A stretch of DNA of 64,000 nucleotides from the NCBI GenBank assembly GCA_017550685.1, contig JAFZOJ010000141.1, forward strand, positions 37,198 through 101,197. Direction: 5' to 3'. This DNA comes from Treponema sp. GTDB taxonomy: Bacteria; Spirochaetota; Spirochaetia; Treponematales; Treponemataceae. The position numbers were made by a program, and so were the translations under genes. Positions 52,274 to 59,905 of the stretch are shown in pieces. Numbering within the stretch: position 1 is the first letter of the stretch; every line of letters starts with the position of its first letter. The notes under the pieces were generated by a model, which searched no databases, was not told the origin of the DNA, and saw only the letters and a program-made list of their open reading frames with translations.

Positions 52274-52407
52274 AAAGTTAAATCAAAAAGTTCTGTAAAA
52301 AAATGTTTATGGCAAAGATCCTATGCACATAAATATATAGAACTGGATATCGAGAGACAAAAAAAACTTAGGAATCGTATTTGGAGAGAGTACGATTCCT
52401 TTTTTTT
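52272..52407 (+). ncRNA. Candidate regulated small RNA
   Basis: A predicted start near 52272 and a strong terminator ending at 52407 define an RNA of about 136 nt. No ORF with a ribosome site is seen inside it, although short unsupported frames exist. It lies between the LuxR-like regulator and mutS2, which has its own promoter at 52425. I recognise no known RNA family. Confidence 0.4.
52370..52407 (+). terminator. Strong factor-independent terminator
   Basis: AGGAATCGTA (52370-52379) and TACGATTCCT (52391-52400) form a perfect 10-bp stem, followed by eight T residues. It lies more than 150 nt after the last stop codon, so it most likely ends a separate transcript. Confidence 0.85.
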
Positions 52408-52424
52408 AACCACAGCTGCCATAC

Positions 52425-52454
52425 TTGACCGGCTGATTGGTTTTTATGTAGATT
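52425..52454 (+). promoter_or_regulatory. Promoter of mutS2
   Basis: TTGACC, an 18-nt spacer and TAGATT, then exactly 6 nt to the mutS2 ATG; there is no ribosome site. Confidence 0.5.
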
Positions 52455-52460
52455 TACCTT

Positions 52461-54974
52461 ATGAACAAACTTGCCCTGCAGGAAATAGATTTTTACAGAA
52501 TACGCGATGAAGTAGCTCTCTCTTGTCTTACAGAAGAAGGTAAGCAGTCATTTTTACAAAGAGAGCCTTTTACTAAAGCAGCAGATTGCGAAAAACTCAA
52601 GGACATAAGCCGTGAATGGGCAAAATATATTTCGGCCTGTTCCAAGACTCCTCTTTCATACTGGGAGCCGGTTGAGCCTGTAATAGGTGTGCTCAAAACC
52701 AGGGGAACAAGACTTGCCCTTGAACAGGTAAAGGCTCTGGGACAGTTTGTGCTCAGTGTTCAGAGTGTGTGCAAGGGTATAAGCCTTCATTCTCAGGAGC
52801 TTGGGCTTATTCATCTTCCGGGGCAGACAACGCTTTTGCCGGACCTTGGTGATGTTGAACGAAAGATTTTCCGCATAATAACACCTGATGGAGAGCTTCG
52901 TGATCTTCCCGAAATTGCCGCTATCCGTAAGCAGCTTGCCGCACTTCATGCAAAAATAAAGGCAATTCTCCACAATTATGTTACAGACAGTAAGTATGCA
53001 GGAATCCTTGAATCAGATGTTCCTGTTCTACGTAACGGACGCGAGGTTCTTGCAGTAAAGGCCAGCCGCCAGACCAGCATAAGCGGAATTATTATAGAAG
53101 TGTCTCAGACTTCGAGAACCGTGTATGTAGAGCCCGACGAGGTTGTGCGCTGCAGTAACGAGCTTATTCAAAAAGAAAATGAACTGGTTCAGGTAATCAA
53201 TAAGATTCTGGAAGAGCTTACAGCAGAGCTTCATGAATTTGTACCTGTCCTTAAGCAGGCACTCCCGATTATGATACTGCTTGATACAACGCTTGCGGCT
53301 GCACGCTGGGGAATGGAGCACAACTGCTGTTATGCACAGAATGCCAACGGGGAACCTCCATTGCTGCTCAAGGCACGTCATCCTCTGCTTGGAGACAAGG
53401 CTGTTCCGATTGATTTTTACTTTATGGAAGGAAAGCGGGTGCTCATTATTACCGGACCTAATACGGGCGGTAAGACTGTAGGACTCAAAACCTTTGCACT
53501 TTTGTCCATGCTTAACCAGGCGGGCATTCCGGTTCCGGCTGCAGAAGGAACACGGCTTCCTGTTTTTACAGATATATTTGCAGACATTGGCGACAGCCAG
53601 AGCCTTGATATGAGCCTTAGTACCTTTAGCGGTCACATGAAAAATATTGCACAGGCAGTTACGGGAGCGGGCAAAGCTTCTCTTGTACTGCTTGATGAGC
53701 TTGGCAGCGGTACAGACCCACAGGAAGGAACTGCTCTTGCCATGGCTGTGCTTGATAAGCTTATAGAAAAAAAGGCCTTTGTACTTGTTACAACCCACAT
53801 GGGTATTTTGAAAAATTACGGATACACAAACCCTGGCTGTATCAATGCAAGCGTAGAGTTTGAAGCACAAAAGCTTTCGCCTTCTTACCGTCTTGTTATG
53901 GGTATTCCCGGAGAAAGCCATGCCATTGCAATTGCAAGAAGATCTGGCATTCCGCAGGAAATTGTAAACAGTGCTAAAAAATATATAGCCACAGAACAGG
54001 CCGATGTTTCTTCTCTTATAAAGGGCTTGAATAAAAAGCATTCGGAACTGGACAGACTGCAGCATCAGGCAAGAATGTTAGGACAGAACCTGGAGCAGAA
54101 GGAAGACAAGCTTAAGGAAAAGGAGCTTGGACTTCGCCGTAAGGAAAACGAGCTTAAAAAAGGACACCAGCAGGAAATGCACGATTTTCTTGTTCACAGC
54201 CGCCGGCAGCTGGAAAACCTTGTGCGCGAAATCAGGGAAGGGGAGCTTACCCGCGAAAAAACTCTGGGTGTAAAAAAGTTTATTTCCGAACTGGATGCAA
54301 ATGTAGAGCGCCTGGATCAGAAGATAGAAGCAGAAGAAGAAAAGATTGCGGCAGAAGAAAAAGCCTTTGAAAAACAGCTTGTGGGCAAAACCAGGGCCAG
54401 CAATAAAAAAACAAAGAAAAAGCTTAGCAATGCCGAAGCACTTAAATATGCAACTGTAAGTACAATTCAGTCTCAGCAGACTGCAAAGGCTGACAGGCAT
54501 GAAGAAGACGAGGTTCTTGAATTTAAGACCGGTGCAAATGTAAGGGCAGTTTCCAGCGGCAGCGAAGGTGTACTTCTGGATTCTCCACGCAAGGGTTTGT
54601 GGAACGTTCAGTTTGGCAGCATAAAAATGAGCATGAAGGAAAAAGACCTGGAGCTTGTGCGCGGTAAAAAGGCACCTGTAGCGGCTTCGGTTTCTTATGA
54701 TCTGGATACTTCCGGCTACAGCGAACGGCCTGCCTTTGAGCTCAGGCTCCTTGGCATGCGTGCCGAAGAAGCAGTCGCGGCTCTTGAGCATCAGATTGAT
54801 TTGTGTGCTTTATCCAATTTTACACATTTCAGCGTAATACACGGCAAGGGCAGCGGTATACTTCAGCAGTCGGTTCACGATTATCTTTCGCACTGTCCGA
54901 TTGTTCAGAGTTTTGAATTTGCTCCTGCCGAAGATGGCGGAAGCGGTAAAACCTATGTAACGCTTAAGGATTAG
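52461..54974 (+). CDS. mutS2: MutS2 (Smr-domain MutS homologue)
   Basis: The 837-residue protein has the MutS2 layout: helical core and clamp (residues 1-310), ATPase with Walker A GPNTGGKTVGLK near 332, Walker B LVLLDELGSGTDPQEG and the switch THMGILKNYGY. A long coiled coil spans about 515-640, and a C-terminal Smr nuclease domain begins ELRLLGMRAEEAVAALEHQI and ends with IHGKGSGILQQSVHDYL. It lacks mismatch-recognition domains. MutS2 acts in suppression of recombination or rescue of collided ribosomes. Its 3' end overlaps the convergent cyclase gene by 11 nt. Confidence 0.95.
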   Translation: MNKLALQEIDFYRIRDEVALSCLTEEGKQSFLQREPFTKAADCEKLKDISREWAKYISACSKTPLSYWEPVEPVIGVLKTRGTRLALEQVKALGQFVLSVQSVCKGISLHSQELGLIHLPGQTTLLPDLGDVERKIFRIITPDGELRDLPEIAAIRKQLAALHAKIKAILHNYVTDSKYAGILESDVPVLRNGREVLAVKASRQTSISGIIIEVSQTSRTVYVEPDEVVRCSNELIQKENELVQVINKILEELTAELHEFVPVLKQALPIMILLDTTLAAARWGMEHNCCYAQNANGEPPLLLKARHPLLGDKAVPIDFYFMEGKRVLIITGPNTGGKTVGLKTFALLSMLNQAGIPVPAAEGTRLPVFTDIFADIGDSQSLDMSLSTFSGHMKNIAQAVTGAGKASLVLLDELGSGTDPQEGTALAMAVLDKLIEKKAFVLVTTHMGILKNYGYTNPGCINASVEFEAQKLSPSYRLVMGIPGESHAIAIARRSGIPQEIVNSAKKYIATEQADVSSLIKGLNKKHSELDRLQHQARMLGQNLEQKEDKLKEKELGLRRKENELKKGHQQEMHDFLVHSRRQLENLVREIREGELTREKTLGVKKFISELDANVERLDQKIEAEEEKIAAEEKAFEKQLVGKTRASNKKTKKKLSNAEALKYATVSTIQSQQTAKADRHEEDEVLEFKTGANVRAVSSGSEGVLLDSPRKGLWNVQFGSIKMSMKEKDLELVRGKKAPVAASVSYDLDTSGYSERPAFELRLLGMRAEEAVAALEHQIDLCALSNFTHFSVIHGKGSGILQQSVHDYLSHCPIVQSFEFAPAEDGGSGKTYVTLKD

Positions 54975-56490
54975 GCAGAGTATAAATTTTCATAAGCTCT
55001 GTCTTTCCGCGGATCTGTGCATCATCTACAAAGGTAAGGTTTTTATTCAGTTTTTCCTGTGAGGCCTGAGAAATAAGCAGGTCTGTACTGTAGGTTTTGC
55101 AAAGGCTTTCAAGACGGCTTGCGGTATTTACAGTATCTCCAATCACGGTGTATTCCATGCGATTTTCGGCACCGATTGTTCCGGCAAATACAGGTCCTGT
55201 ATGTATTCCTATTCCAAACTTAAGCTGAGGAAGTCCGGTTTTTGCAAACTCTTGATTTACCTGAACAAGAGCCTTGCGCATATCACAGGCTGCTTCAAAA
55301 GCATCCTGGGCACTGTTTTTAGATTCAACCGGTGCACCAAAAATTGCCATGATTGCATCCCCGATATATTTATTGATAATTCCGTGATGAACTGTTATGC
55401 ATTTTCCAAGCGCGGTAAAATACCGGTTTAAAAGAGACACTACTTCGGCAGCCTTCATTTTTTCACTCATGCCGGTAAAGTTTCTTATATCACAAAACAG
55501 AACTGTAACCTCGCGTGTCTGGCCTCCCAGAGTCTGTCCCAAAGACTGTTTGCCTTCTCCGGACATAAGGTAGTCGCGTACTTCGGGGTCAACAATTTTA
55601 CCAAAGGTGTCGCGCATAAATTCCTTTTCGGCAAGGGAGTCGGCCATGTCATTAAAGCTGTCTGCCAGAATACCAAAGTCATCGGCAGTAACTACACCAA
55701 CCCTGGTTTTGTAATCTCCTTCCTTAATCCGGTGTGCCGCTTTTTTTAATTTATCAAGCGGAGTAAGAATTATCTTGGCAAAAGAAAGGCTTATTGCATA
55801 GGCAATAATTACAAGCATTACCGAAATGTAAATGAGTGTAGGATTAAGCTCCAGATGATTATTTATGTGAACGGAAATATAGCTTATTAAAAGCAGGGTA
55901 ACCGGGAAAAGTGTAGAAACCATGTATCCAAAAATAAGCAGGTGCTTGAACAGCGGCTTAAATTTAAAATCCTGCTTGATGATATGACCTTCCGGGAAAA
56001 CCCGCGGCAAAAGAATGGTACGGTTAAGGATTTCAATCATAAGGTACGAAATAGTGTAACCGGTCATTCCTGAAAAGAGTGCAAAGAACCAGCTTGTCAG
56101 CAATATACCTTTTATATGAATTCCAAAAAGCGCGCGTGCGTAAATGACAAAAGGTATTTCTATAAAATAATAAACATTCCAGCCCAATACAGAAGAAAGG
56201 GCAAAAACAGAAGGAATTCCTGCAATATTTTTTGCTATCTGTTCATCCGATTTGAATATTTTTATTGTATAAAGAACACAGACAAGGGTAGGTGTAATAA
56301 AGGCTGTAAAGGTTGCCCAGCTTACCATCTTGTTCTGGTTAAGGAATGCCTGCCACTTCTGCATATTATCCGTATCCAAAACCGGCAGCGAAATAACCGA
56401 AGGAACCAGCATGGCAATGATGTTGGAAATAACTACTATAAGCCCGTATATTCGGGTCATTTTGGCAATAAACTTTTTATCAAGATTCAT
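54964..56490 (-). CDS. Membrane-bound class III adenylate/guanylate cyclase with HAMP domain
   Basis: The N-terminal 250 residues contain about six membrane spans. A HAMP linker follows (LDKLKKAAHRIKEGDYKTRVG, DDFGILADSFNDMADSL), then a class III cyclase domain of about 180 residues. Metal ligands lie in VTVLFCDIRNFTGMSEK and in IGDAIMAIFGAP. The Lys of NKYIGDA and the Asp of YTVIGDTVNTASRLE occupy the purine-specifying positions and favour ATP, so cAMP is the likely product. ATG 56490 lies exactly 6 nt after TATAAT with TTTACA 17 nt further up; the longer frame from 56508 would include the -10 box. No ribosome site is seen. Confidence 0.92.
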   Translation of the reverse strand: MNLDKKFIAKMTRIYGLIVVISNIIAMLVPSVISLPVLDTDNMQKWQAFLNQNKMVSWATFTAFITPTLVCVLYTIKIFKSDEQIAKNIAGIPSVFALSSVLGWNVYYFIEIPFVIYARALFGIHIKGILLTSWFFALFSGMTGYTISYLMIEILNRTILLPRVFPEGHIIKQDFKFKPLFKHLLIFGYMVSTLFPVTLLLISYISVHINNHLELNPTLIYISVMLVIIAYAISLSFAKIILTPLDKLKKAAHRIKEGDYKTRVGVVTADDFGILADSFNDMADSLAEKEFMRDTFGKIVDPEVRDYLMSGEGKQSLGQTLGGQTREVTVLFCDIRNFTGMSEKMKAAEVVSLLNRYFTALGKCITVHHGIINKYIGDAIMAIFGAPVESKNSAQDAFEAACDMRKALVQVNQEFAKTGLPQLKFGIGIHTGPVFAGTIGAENRMEYTVIGDTVNTASRLESLCKTYSTDLLISQASQEKLNKNLTFVDDAQIRGKTELMKIYTLPNP

Positions 56491-56496
56491 GATTTT

Positions 56497-56525
56497 ATTA
56501 TACAACATATATTTGAATCTGTAAA
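56497..56525 (-). promoter_or_regulatory. Promoter of the cyclase gene
   Basis: Minus-strand TTTACA, a 17-nt spacer and TATAAT match the consensus in 11 of 12 positions; the ATG follows after 6 nt. Confidence 0.7.
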
Positions 56526-56586
56526 AGTTTATGCAAAAGCTGTTTTGGGGCTTGATTTTTTTCTTTTATGAATTCTATTGCATATT

Positions 56587-56615
56587 TCATACATTAAAGT
56601 TAAACTTTATATAAT
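56587..56615 (+). promoter_or_regulatory. Promoter candidate of the CBM48 gene
   Basis: TTCATA, 17 nt, TATAAT. The predicted leader of about 27 nt includes AAGGAGG, so this gene has a conventional ribosome site, unlike its divergent neighbour. Confidence 0.45.
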
Positions 56616-56648
56616 ATTTAAGGTACTGACCTTTTTAAGGAGGAATTT

Positions 56649-57092
56649 ATGTCTCTTAAAAAAACATTTTCATCTGATGGAAAAAAGTGTACTGTTGTTT
56701 TTAGTGTGAATGTTAATGCTGCAGCCGGAGCTGAAAAAGTTACTCTGGTTGGTGATTTTAACAGCTGGGATGAAACTTCCATTCCTATGAAGAAAGGACC
56801 AGATGGCTCTTTTTCTGTTAAAAAGCAGCTTGATACAAACAAGGAATATCAGTTCCGTTACCTTCTTGACGGCAAAGCCTGGATTAATGACTGGAAGGCC
56901 GACAAATATGTTCGTTCCGAATTTGCAAACGACGATAACTCAGTAGTAGATACCGCTGTACCAAAGGCAGCCAAGGCCGCAAAAAAGCCTGCTCCAAAAT
57001 CAGCATCCAAAACATCTGACAAAAAACCTGCCGCCAAGAAAACTACCACAAAAAAAGCAGCAACAACTACTAAAAAAACGGCAAAGAAATAA
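56649..57092 (+). CDS. CBM48 glycogen-binding domain with Lys/Ala-rich tail
   Basis: Residues 10-98 form an AMPK/isoamylase-type glycogen-binding domain: VTLVGDFNSWDETSIPMKK, GSFSVKKQLDTNKEYQFRYLLDGKAWINDW, and the acidic ADKYVRSEFANDDNSVVDT. Residues 105-147 are almost only Lys, Ala, Thr, Pro and Ser (KKPAPKSASKTSDKKPAAKK and so on), like a histone-H1-type tail. No catalytic domain is present. It could tether something to storage polysaccharide, or bind nucleic acid through the tail. AAGGAGG gives a strong ribosome site. Confidence 0.88.
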   Translation: MSLKKTFSSDGKKCTVVFSVNVNAAAGAEKVTLVGDFNSWDETSIPMKKGPDGSFSVKKQLDTNKEYQFRYLLDGKAWINDWKADKYVRSEFANDDNSVVDTAVPKAAKAAKKPAPKSASKTSDKKPAAKKTTTKKAATTTKKTAKK

Positions 57093-57123
57093 TGCCTGCA
57101 TAATAGAAAACTGGCTCCCGGTC

Positions 57124-57239
57124 ACAAAACGGGTGTCAAAAGCGCGGGCTAGCCCGCTTGACGCTGTTTGTTGTAGTGGAACTATTAAATGCCGCTCCCG
57201 CGGCATCAACAAACAGAGTCATTTTGCCACCCGTTTTGT
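57124..57239. repeat. Long imperfect hairpin with nested palindromes
   Basis: ACAAAACGGGTGTCAAAA (57124-57141) pairs with 57222-57239 (one mismatch), GACGCTGTTTGTTG (57160-57173) pairs with 57207-57220 (one mismatch), and ATGCCGC-TCCC-GCGGCAT (57189-57206) caps it. The left arm alone contains an extra segment of about 18 nt that includes the palindrome GCGGGCTAGCCCGC (57144-57157), as if inserted later. It sits between the CBM48 gene and the IS110 element; the remainder of 57093-57299 shows no gene. Confidence 0.7.
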
Positions 57240-57299
57240 TCCCTCCTATGATTTTTGTCAATAGATGTTTCCAATTATTTTTTCTCCAGCCCTCTTTAT

Positions 57300-58388
57300 T
57301 CATGAAATCAATGCTTCTTCAACAAGTTTTGAAAGATTTTCATCAGGAATTATAAGTTTTCTTGGCTCATAATCTTGATTATTTTTCAAAAGTGTATAAA
57401 GAAGTTCGCCTATTTTTCTGGCAACCGTGACTATAGATTTTCCTTTTCCAATACCACGTGTTACTGCCATATAATTATATTTATCCCTTAAAGCTCCTCC
57501 TGATTTAGACCGTGTGGCTGACCACGCTGACTGTACTAACAAAGCTCTTAAAAGAGAATTACCCTTTTTTGTTATATGCCCCAGTCGATTTATCGTACAC
57601 GACCGATCAACTTTTGGAACAAATCCTATAAAATTGCTTACCTGATGTGCATTCTCAAATCTGTTTACATCACCAATATAAGCCACATAAGATAAAGCTG
57701 TTATTGGCCCGATTCCAGGAACCGTCATAAGACGCTGAACTTTCTCATCTGTTTCTGTTTCTTCATTTATTTTCTGATATAGCTGCTCAATCTGTTTTTC
57801 TAATATGATAAGACGCTCTACTAGTCTTTCAGCTTCTTCTTTCTCGTATTCTTTGAGAAGAGGAAGAATATTTTCTCTGTTTTTCGGTACACACATATCT
57901 TTGCGTGTAAACTGTGTGTAACCATTGTGTTCAAAAATTGCGTGCAGACGGTTTATTTCTTTCGTCCGTAATGATTTTAATGAACGATATTCACTCAACA
58001 GTTTTCTTCTTGCCCATTCCTCATCACTTGGAGGAGTTACAATCGGCATTTCATCTTCTTCATGACTTCGTAAATATTTTGCCAATTTCAAAGAATCCTC
58101 TTTATCAGTTTTTCTTGTACTCATAAAGATTATGGCAAGCCTGCCAGGATTCAGAATTATTACACGGCATCCGACTTTTTCTCTAATTGCACGTTCAATT
58201 CTAAATGCCAGACTGCAAGCCTCCATGGCAACAACATCATCTTTCTGCAGTTTTTTACACAAAGTCTCTATTCCAGAAAAATCAGTTTTTCCCCCTGTCC
58301 TTGTTATTTTTCCATTTGCGGCTATAAGACACATTTCATATGTCCTCTTCCCCAAATCCAATCCTGCCGTGTTTCCTACCACTTCCAT
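57300..58388 (-). CDS. IS110-family transposase (DEDD recombinase)
   Basis: The 362-residue protein starts MEVVGNTAGLDLGKRTYEMC. The RuvC-like DEDD residues are the Asp in GLDLGK, the Glu in VAMEACS, and the two Asp in RKTDKEDSLKLAKYL. After a coiled coil (about 170-215), the Transposase_20 domain begins MTVPGIGPITALSYVAYIG and ends with GNSLLRALLVQSAW, which contains the catalytic Ser. The ORF is complete. ATG 58388 is set by AAAGGAGG 7 nt upstream; an open frame continues to 58556 but overlaps the structured leader and is rejected. Confidence 0.94.
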   Translation of the reverse strand: MEVVGNTAGLDLGKRTYEMCLIAANGKITRTGGKTDFSGIETLCKKLQKDDVVAMEACSLAFRIERAIREKVGCRVIILNPGRLAIIFMSTRKTDKEDSLKLAKYLRSHEEDEMPIVTPPSDEEWARRKLLSEYRSLKSLRTKEINRLHAIFEHNGYTQFTRKDMCVPKNRENILPLLKEYEKEEAERLVERLIILEKQIEQLYQKINEETETDEKVQRLMTVPGIGPITALSYVAYIGDVNRFENAHQVSNFIGFVPKVDRSCTINRLGHITKKGNSLLRALLVQSAWSATRSKSGGALRDKYNYMAVTRGIGKGKSIVTVARKIGELLYTLLKNNQDYEPRKLIIPDENLSKLVEEALIS

Positions 58389-58648
58389 AAGTGTCCTCCT
58401 TTGATATAAAATGAGGACTGGAGAGCAATCCGAGTGCGTTGAACACCGTTCTCCTATTCGCGGTACCGGGGATCCTGCCCCGGGCCGCTCTTTGTTATAC
58501 GATGGCCGGCTTTGACAAAAACTCGCGCTCGGGCTATTTCTTCCCACTAGGAACAACTGCCTTCCACCGGCTCTCCAAGTCCGTCAACTTAGAGTACAAC
58601 TTTTTCTCGAATTACTTAATCGTAACAACTCGCGCCAGTTTTTTATGT
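58389..58648 (-). ncRNA. Structured non-coding flank of the IS110 element, candidate bridge RNA
   Basis: In the IS110 group the flank upstream of the recombinase encodes a bridge RNA that pairs with target and donor DNA. This flank is GC-rich compared with its surroundings and contains a strong stem at 58460-58488 (GCGG-TA-CCGGGG, loop ATCCTG, CCCCGG-G-CCGC), plus other short GC-rich segments. The position and size fit; the exact RNA ends and the guide loops cannot be assigned by eye. Confidence 0.4.
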
Positions 58649-58651
58649 CTA

Positions 58652-58680
58652 TTGACTATTTTGCAGTTTTTTTATATATT
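58652..58680 (+). promoter_or_regulatory. Promoter of tRNA-Gln
   Basis: TTGACT, a 17-nt spacer and TATATT predict a start near 58687, 6 nt before the mature tRNA 5' end. The promoter is intact, so the neighbouring IS element did not break it. Confidence 0.7.
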
Positions 58681-58692
58681 GATACTACTTAT

Positions 58693-58763
58693 TCCCCGAT
58701 TGTGTAATGGTAGCACTTCAGATTCTGGTTCTGACTGTGGGGGTTCGAATCCTCCTTGGGGAA
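58693..58763 (+). tRNA. tRNA-Gln (anticodon CUG)
   Basis: A full cloverleaf folds: acceptor TCCCCGA/TTGGGGA, D-stem GTGT/GCAC, anticodon stem TCAGA/TCTGA with loop TTCTGGT (anticodon CTG, reads CAG), T-arm GGGGG-TTCGAAT-CCTCC. The discriminator base is A and CCA is not encoded. It has its own promoter and terminator. Confidence 0.95.
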
Positions 58764-58764
58764 T

Positions 58765-58795
58765 AAAAAGGCTGACCATTCGGTCAGCCTTTTTT
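58765..58795 (+). terminator. Terminator of tRNA-Gln
   Basis: AAAAAGGCTGACC, loop ATTC and GGTCAGCC followed by six T residues form a perfect stem directly after the tRNA gene. Confidence 0.9.
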
Positions 58796-58923
58796 GCGAG
58801 TATTTGCTTCGCAAAACTCGCCGGCTAAATTTGCGAGTAATACAAGGTTGCCCGTTATCGAGTTTTTGCGTTTTTTTGCGCAGCAAAAAATGCGAGCCGC
58901 TGCGAGCAAGCAAAATACTCGTA

Positions 58924-58967
58924 AAATACAAAAAAATAAAAAACTTGTTTTTTATTTTTTTGTATTT
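58924..58967. repeat. Perfect 21-bp AT-rich inverted repeat before tRNA-Glu
   Basis: The arms 58924-58944 and 58947-58967 are exact inverse complements around a 2-nt centre; each consists of AAATAC, A7, T, A6 and C or the complement. It ends 2 nt before tRNA-Glu. The preceding stretch 58796-58920 contains several GCGAGT/TTTGC repeats and small hairpins but no gene. Confidence 0.8.
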
Positions 58968-58969
58968 AG

Positions 58970-59042
58970 GGCTCCTTCGAATATCGGTTTAGTTCATCGC
59001 CCTCTCAAGGCGGAGAGACGGGTTCGACTCCCGTAGGAGCTA
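58970..59042 (+). tRNA. tRNA-Glu (anticodon CUC)
   Basis: The cloverleaf is complete: acceptor GGCTCCT/AGGAGCT (first pair G-T), D-stem GAAT/GTTC, anticodon stem TCGCC/GGCGG with loop CTCTCAA (anticodon CTC, reads GAG), T-arm ACGGG-TTCGACT-CCCGT. The discriminator base is A; no CCA is encoded. A protein gene begins 15 nt downstream. Confidence 0.93.
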
Positions 59043-59057
59043 TACAACAAAACTACA

Positions 59058-59849
59058 ATGAAAAGATTTATATCAGCTTTAATAATTTCATTTAGTATTC
59101 TTTTTGCATTATCTCCAGCAAACTTTTCACTTTCGGCACCAGATTTATTTCCAGTTGAAACAGAAATCATAAACAGAGAAGCCGCAACCTATTTCATTTT
59201 TGCTGCTATCGATACTGTAGAAATCATAAACACCGAAAAACGAAATCAGAAGGTTAAGCTTAAGAAGAACGAATATCTTTATGACAAGGCAACCGGTAAA
59301 CTCACTTTTAAAAATCCGCTGCCTTATGATTACTGCATGGCAAGTGTAAAAGGCGTTCCAAGTATTCCGTATACCTGCTATCTCAAGGATTTTGAAGGAA
59401 ACAAGGATCAGCTTTTAGTAATTTTGAACAATCTGCCTGCCATAGAAAAAAAGGATTATGTTTATGATCCTAAAACTCATCTTTTAACCTTCCGTCCTGA
59501 CATTGATATAAGCATTACAAGCTACTACATGGTTTATTATGTTCAGTCTGCAAACGGGGTAGTAAGCAAGACAATTTCTAATGATTTTAATGATACAATT
59601 GCAGAGCTTCAGGCAAGACACAATCAGGAGCTGTTTGGCGGACCACTGGTAATTTATAAGGACAGAACCGGAGTTCCTCTGTATAAGGTTGCAAAAGAAG
59701 TTGGTTTTAAAATCAATTTGTGGCAGCCCAAGTCCTGTACAATCTGCGAAACCTATTCAAACGGCAAAAAATCGGTTGTAGTTTACTGTTCTTACAGAGA
59801 TAAGCTTGTAGAATGCACCGAACACAAAATCACAGAATATAGAAAATAA
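59058..59849 (+). CDS. Exported protein of unknown function next to tRNA-Glu
   Basis: A 263-residue protein with a signal peptide (MKRFISALIISFSILFALSPANFSLSA). The mature part is beta-rich, with repeated short segments such as KKNEYLYDKATGKLTFKNPLP and KKDYVYDPKTHLLTFRPDID, suggesting two similar immunoglobulin-like or beta-sandwich units. Three Cys occur near the C-terminus (CTICETY, VYCSY). No family is recognised. The ATG is 15 nt after the tRNA-Glu 3' end and has no ribosome site, so its mRNA may arise by processing of a tRNA-mRNA transcript. Confidence 0.75.
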   Translation: MKRFISALIISFSILFALSPANFSLSAPDLFPVETEIINREAATYFIFAAIDTVEIINTEKRNQKVKLKKNEYLYDKATGKLTFKNPLPYDYCMASVKGVPSIPYTCYLKDFEGNKDQLLVILNNLPAIEKKDYVYDPKTHLLTFRPDIDISITSYYMVYYVQSANGVVSKTISNDFNDTIAELQARHNQELFGGPLVIYKDRTGVPLYKVAKEVGFKINLWQPKSCTICETYSNGKKSVVVYCSYRDKLVECTEHKITEYRK

Positions 59850-59870
59850 ATAACAAAAAAGCTCCAGAAC

Positions 59871-59899
59871 TTGAGAATCCGCGCATTTCTGCCGATAAT
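59871..59899 (+). promoter_or_regulatory. Promoter of the gene at 59906
   Basis: TTGAGA, a 17-nt spacer and GATAAT, then exactly 6 nt to ATG 59906; there is no ribosome site. Confidence 0.55.
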
Positions 59900-59905
59900 A
59901 TATTT

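Larger units (their letters stand above)
57245..58648 (-). mobile_element. IS110-family insertion sequence (ends approximate)
   Basis: The single intact recombinase ORF and a non-coding flank of about 250 nt upstream of it fit the IS110 layout. IS110 elements usually lack terminal inverted repeats and target duplications, so the ends cannot be read from one copy. The right limit must lie before the intact tRNA-Gln promoter at 58652; the left limit lies between the hairpin at 57239 and the ORF stop at 57300. Confidence 0.6.

Noticed and set aside
53028..54065. 345-residue ORF on the minus strand
   Set aside because: Antisense of mutS2; Cys- and Phe-rich as expected for a shadow frame.
58389..58556. 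N-terminal extension of the IS110 transposase
   Set aside because: AAAGGAGG directly before ATG 58388 marks the start, and the extension lacks family similarity and lies in the structured flank.
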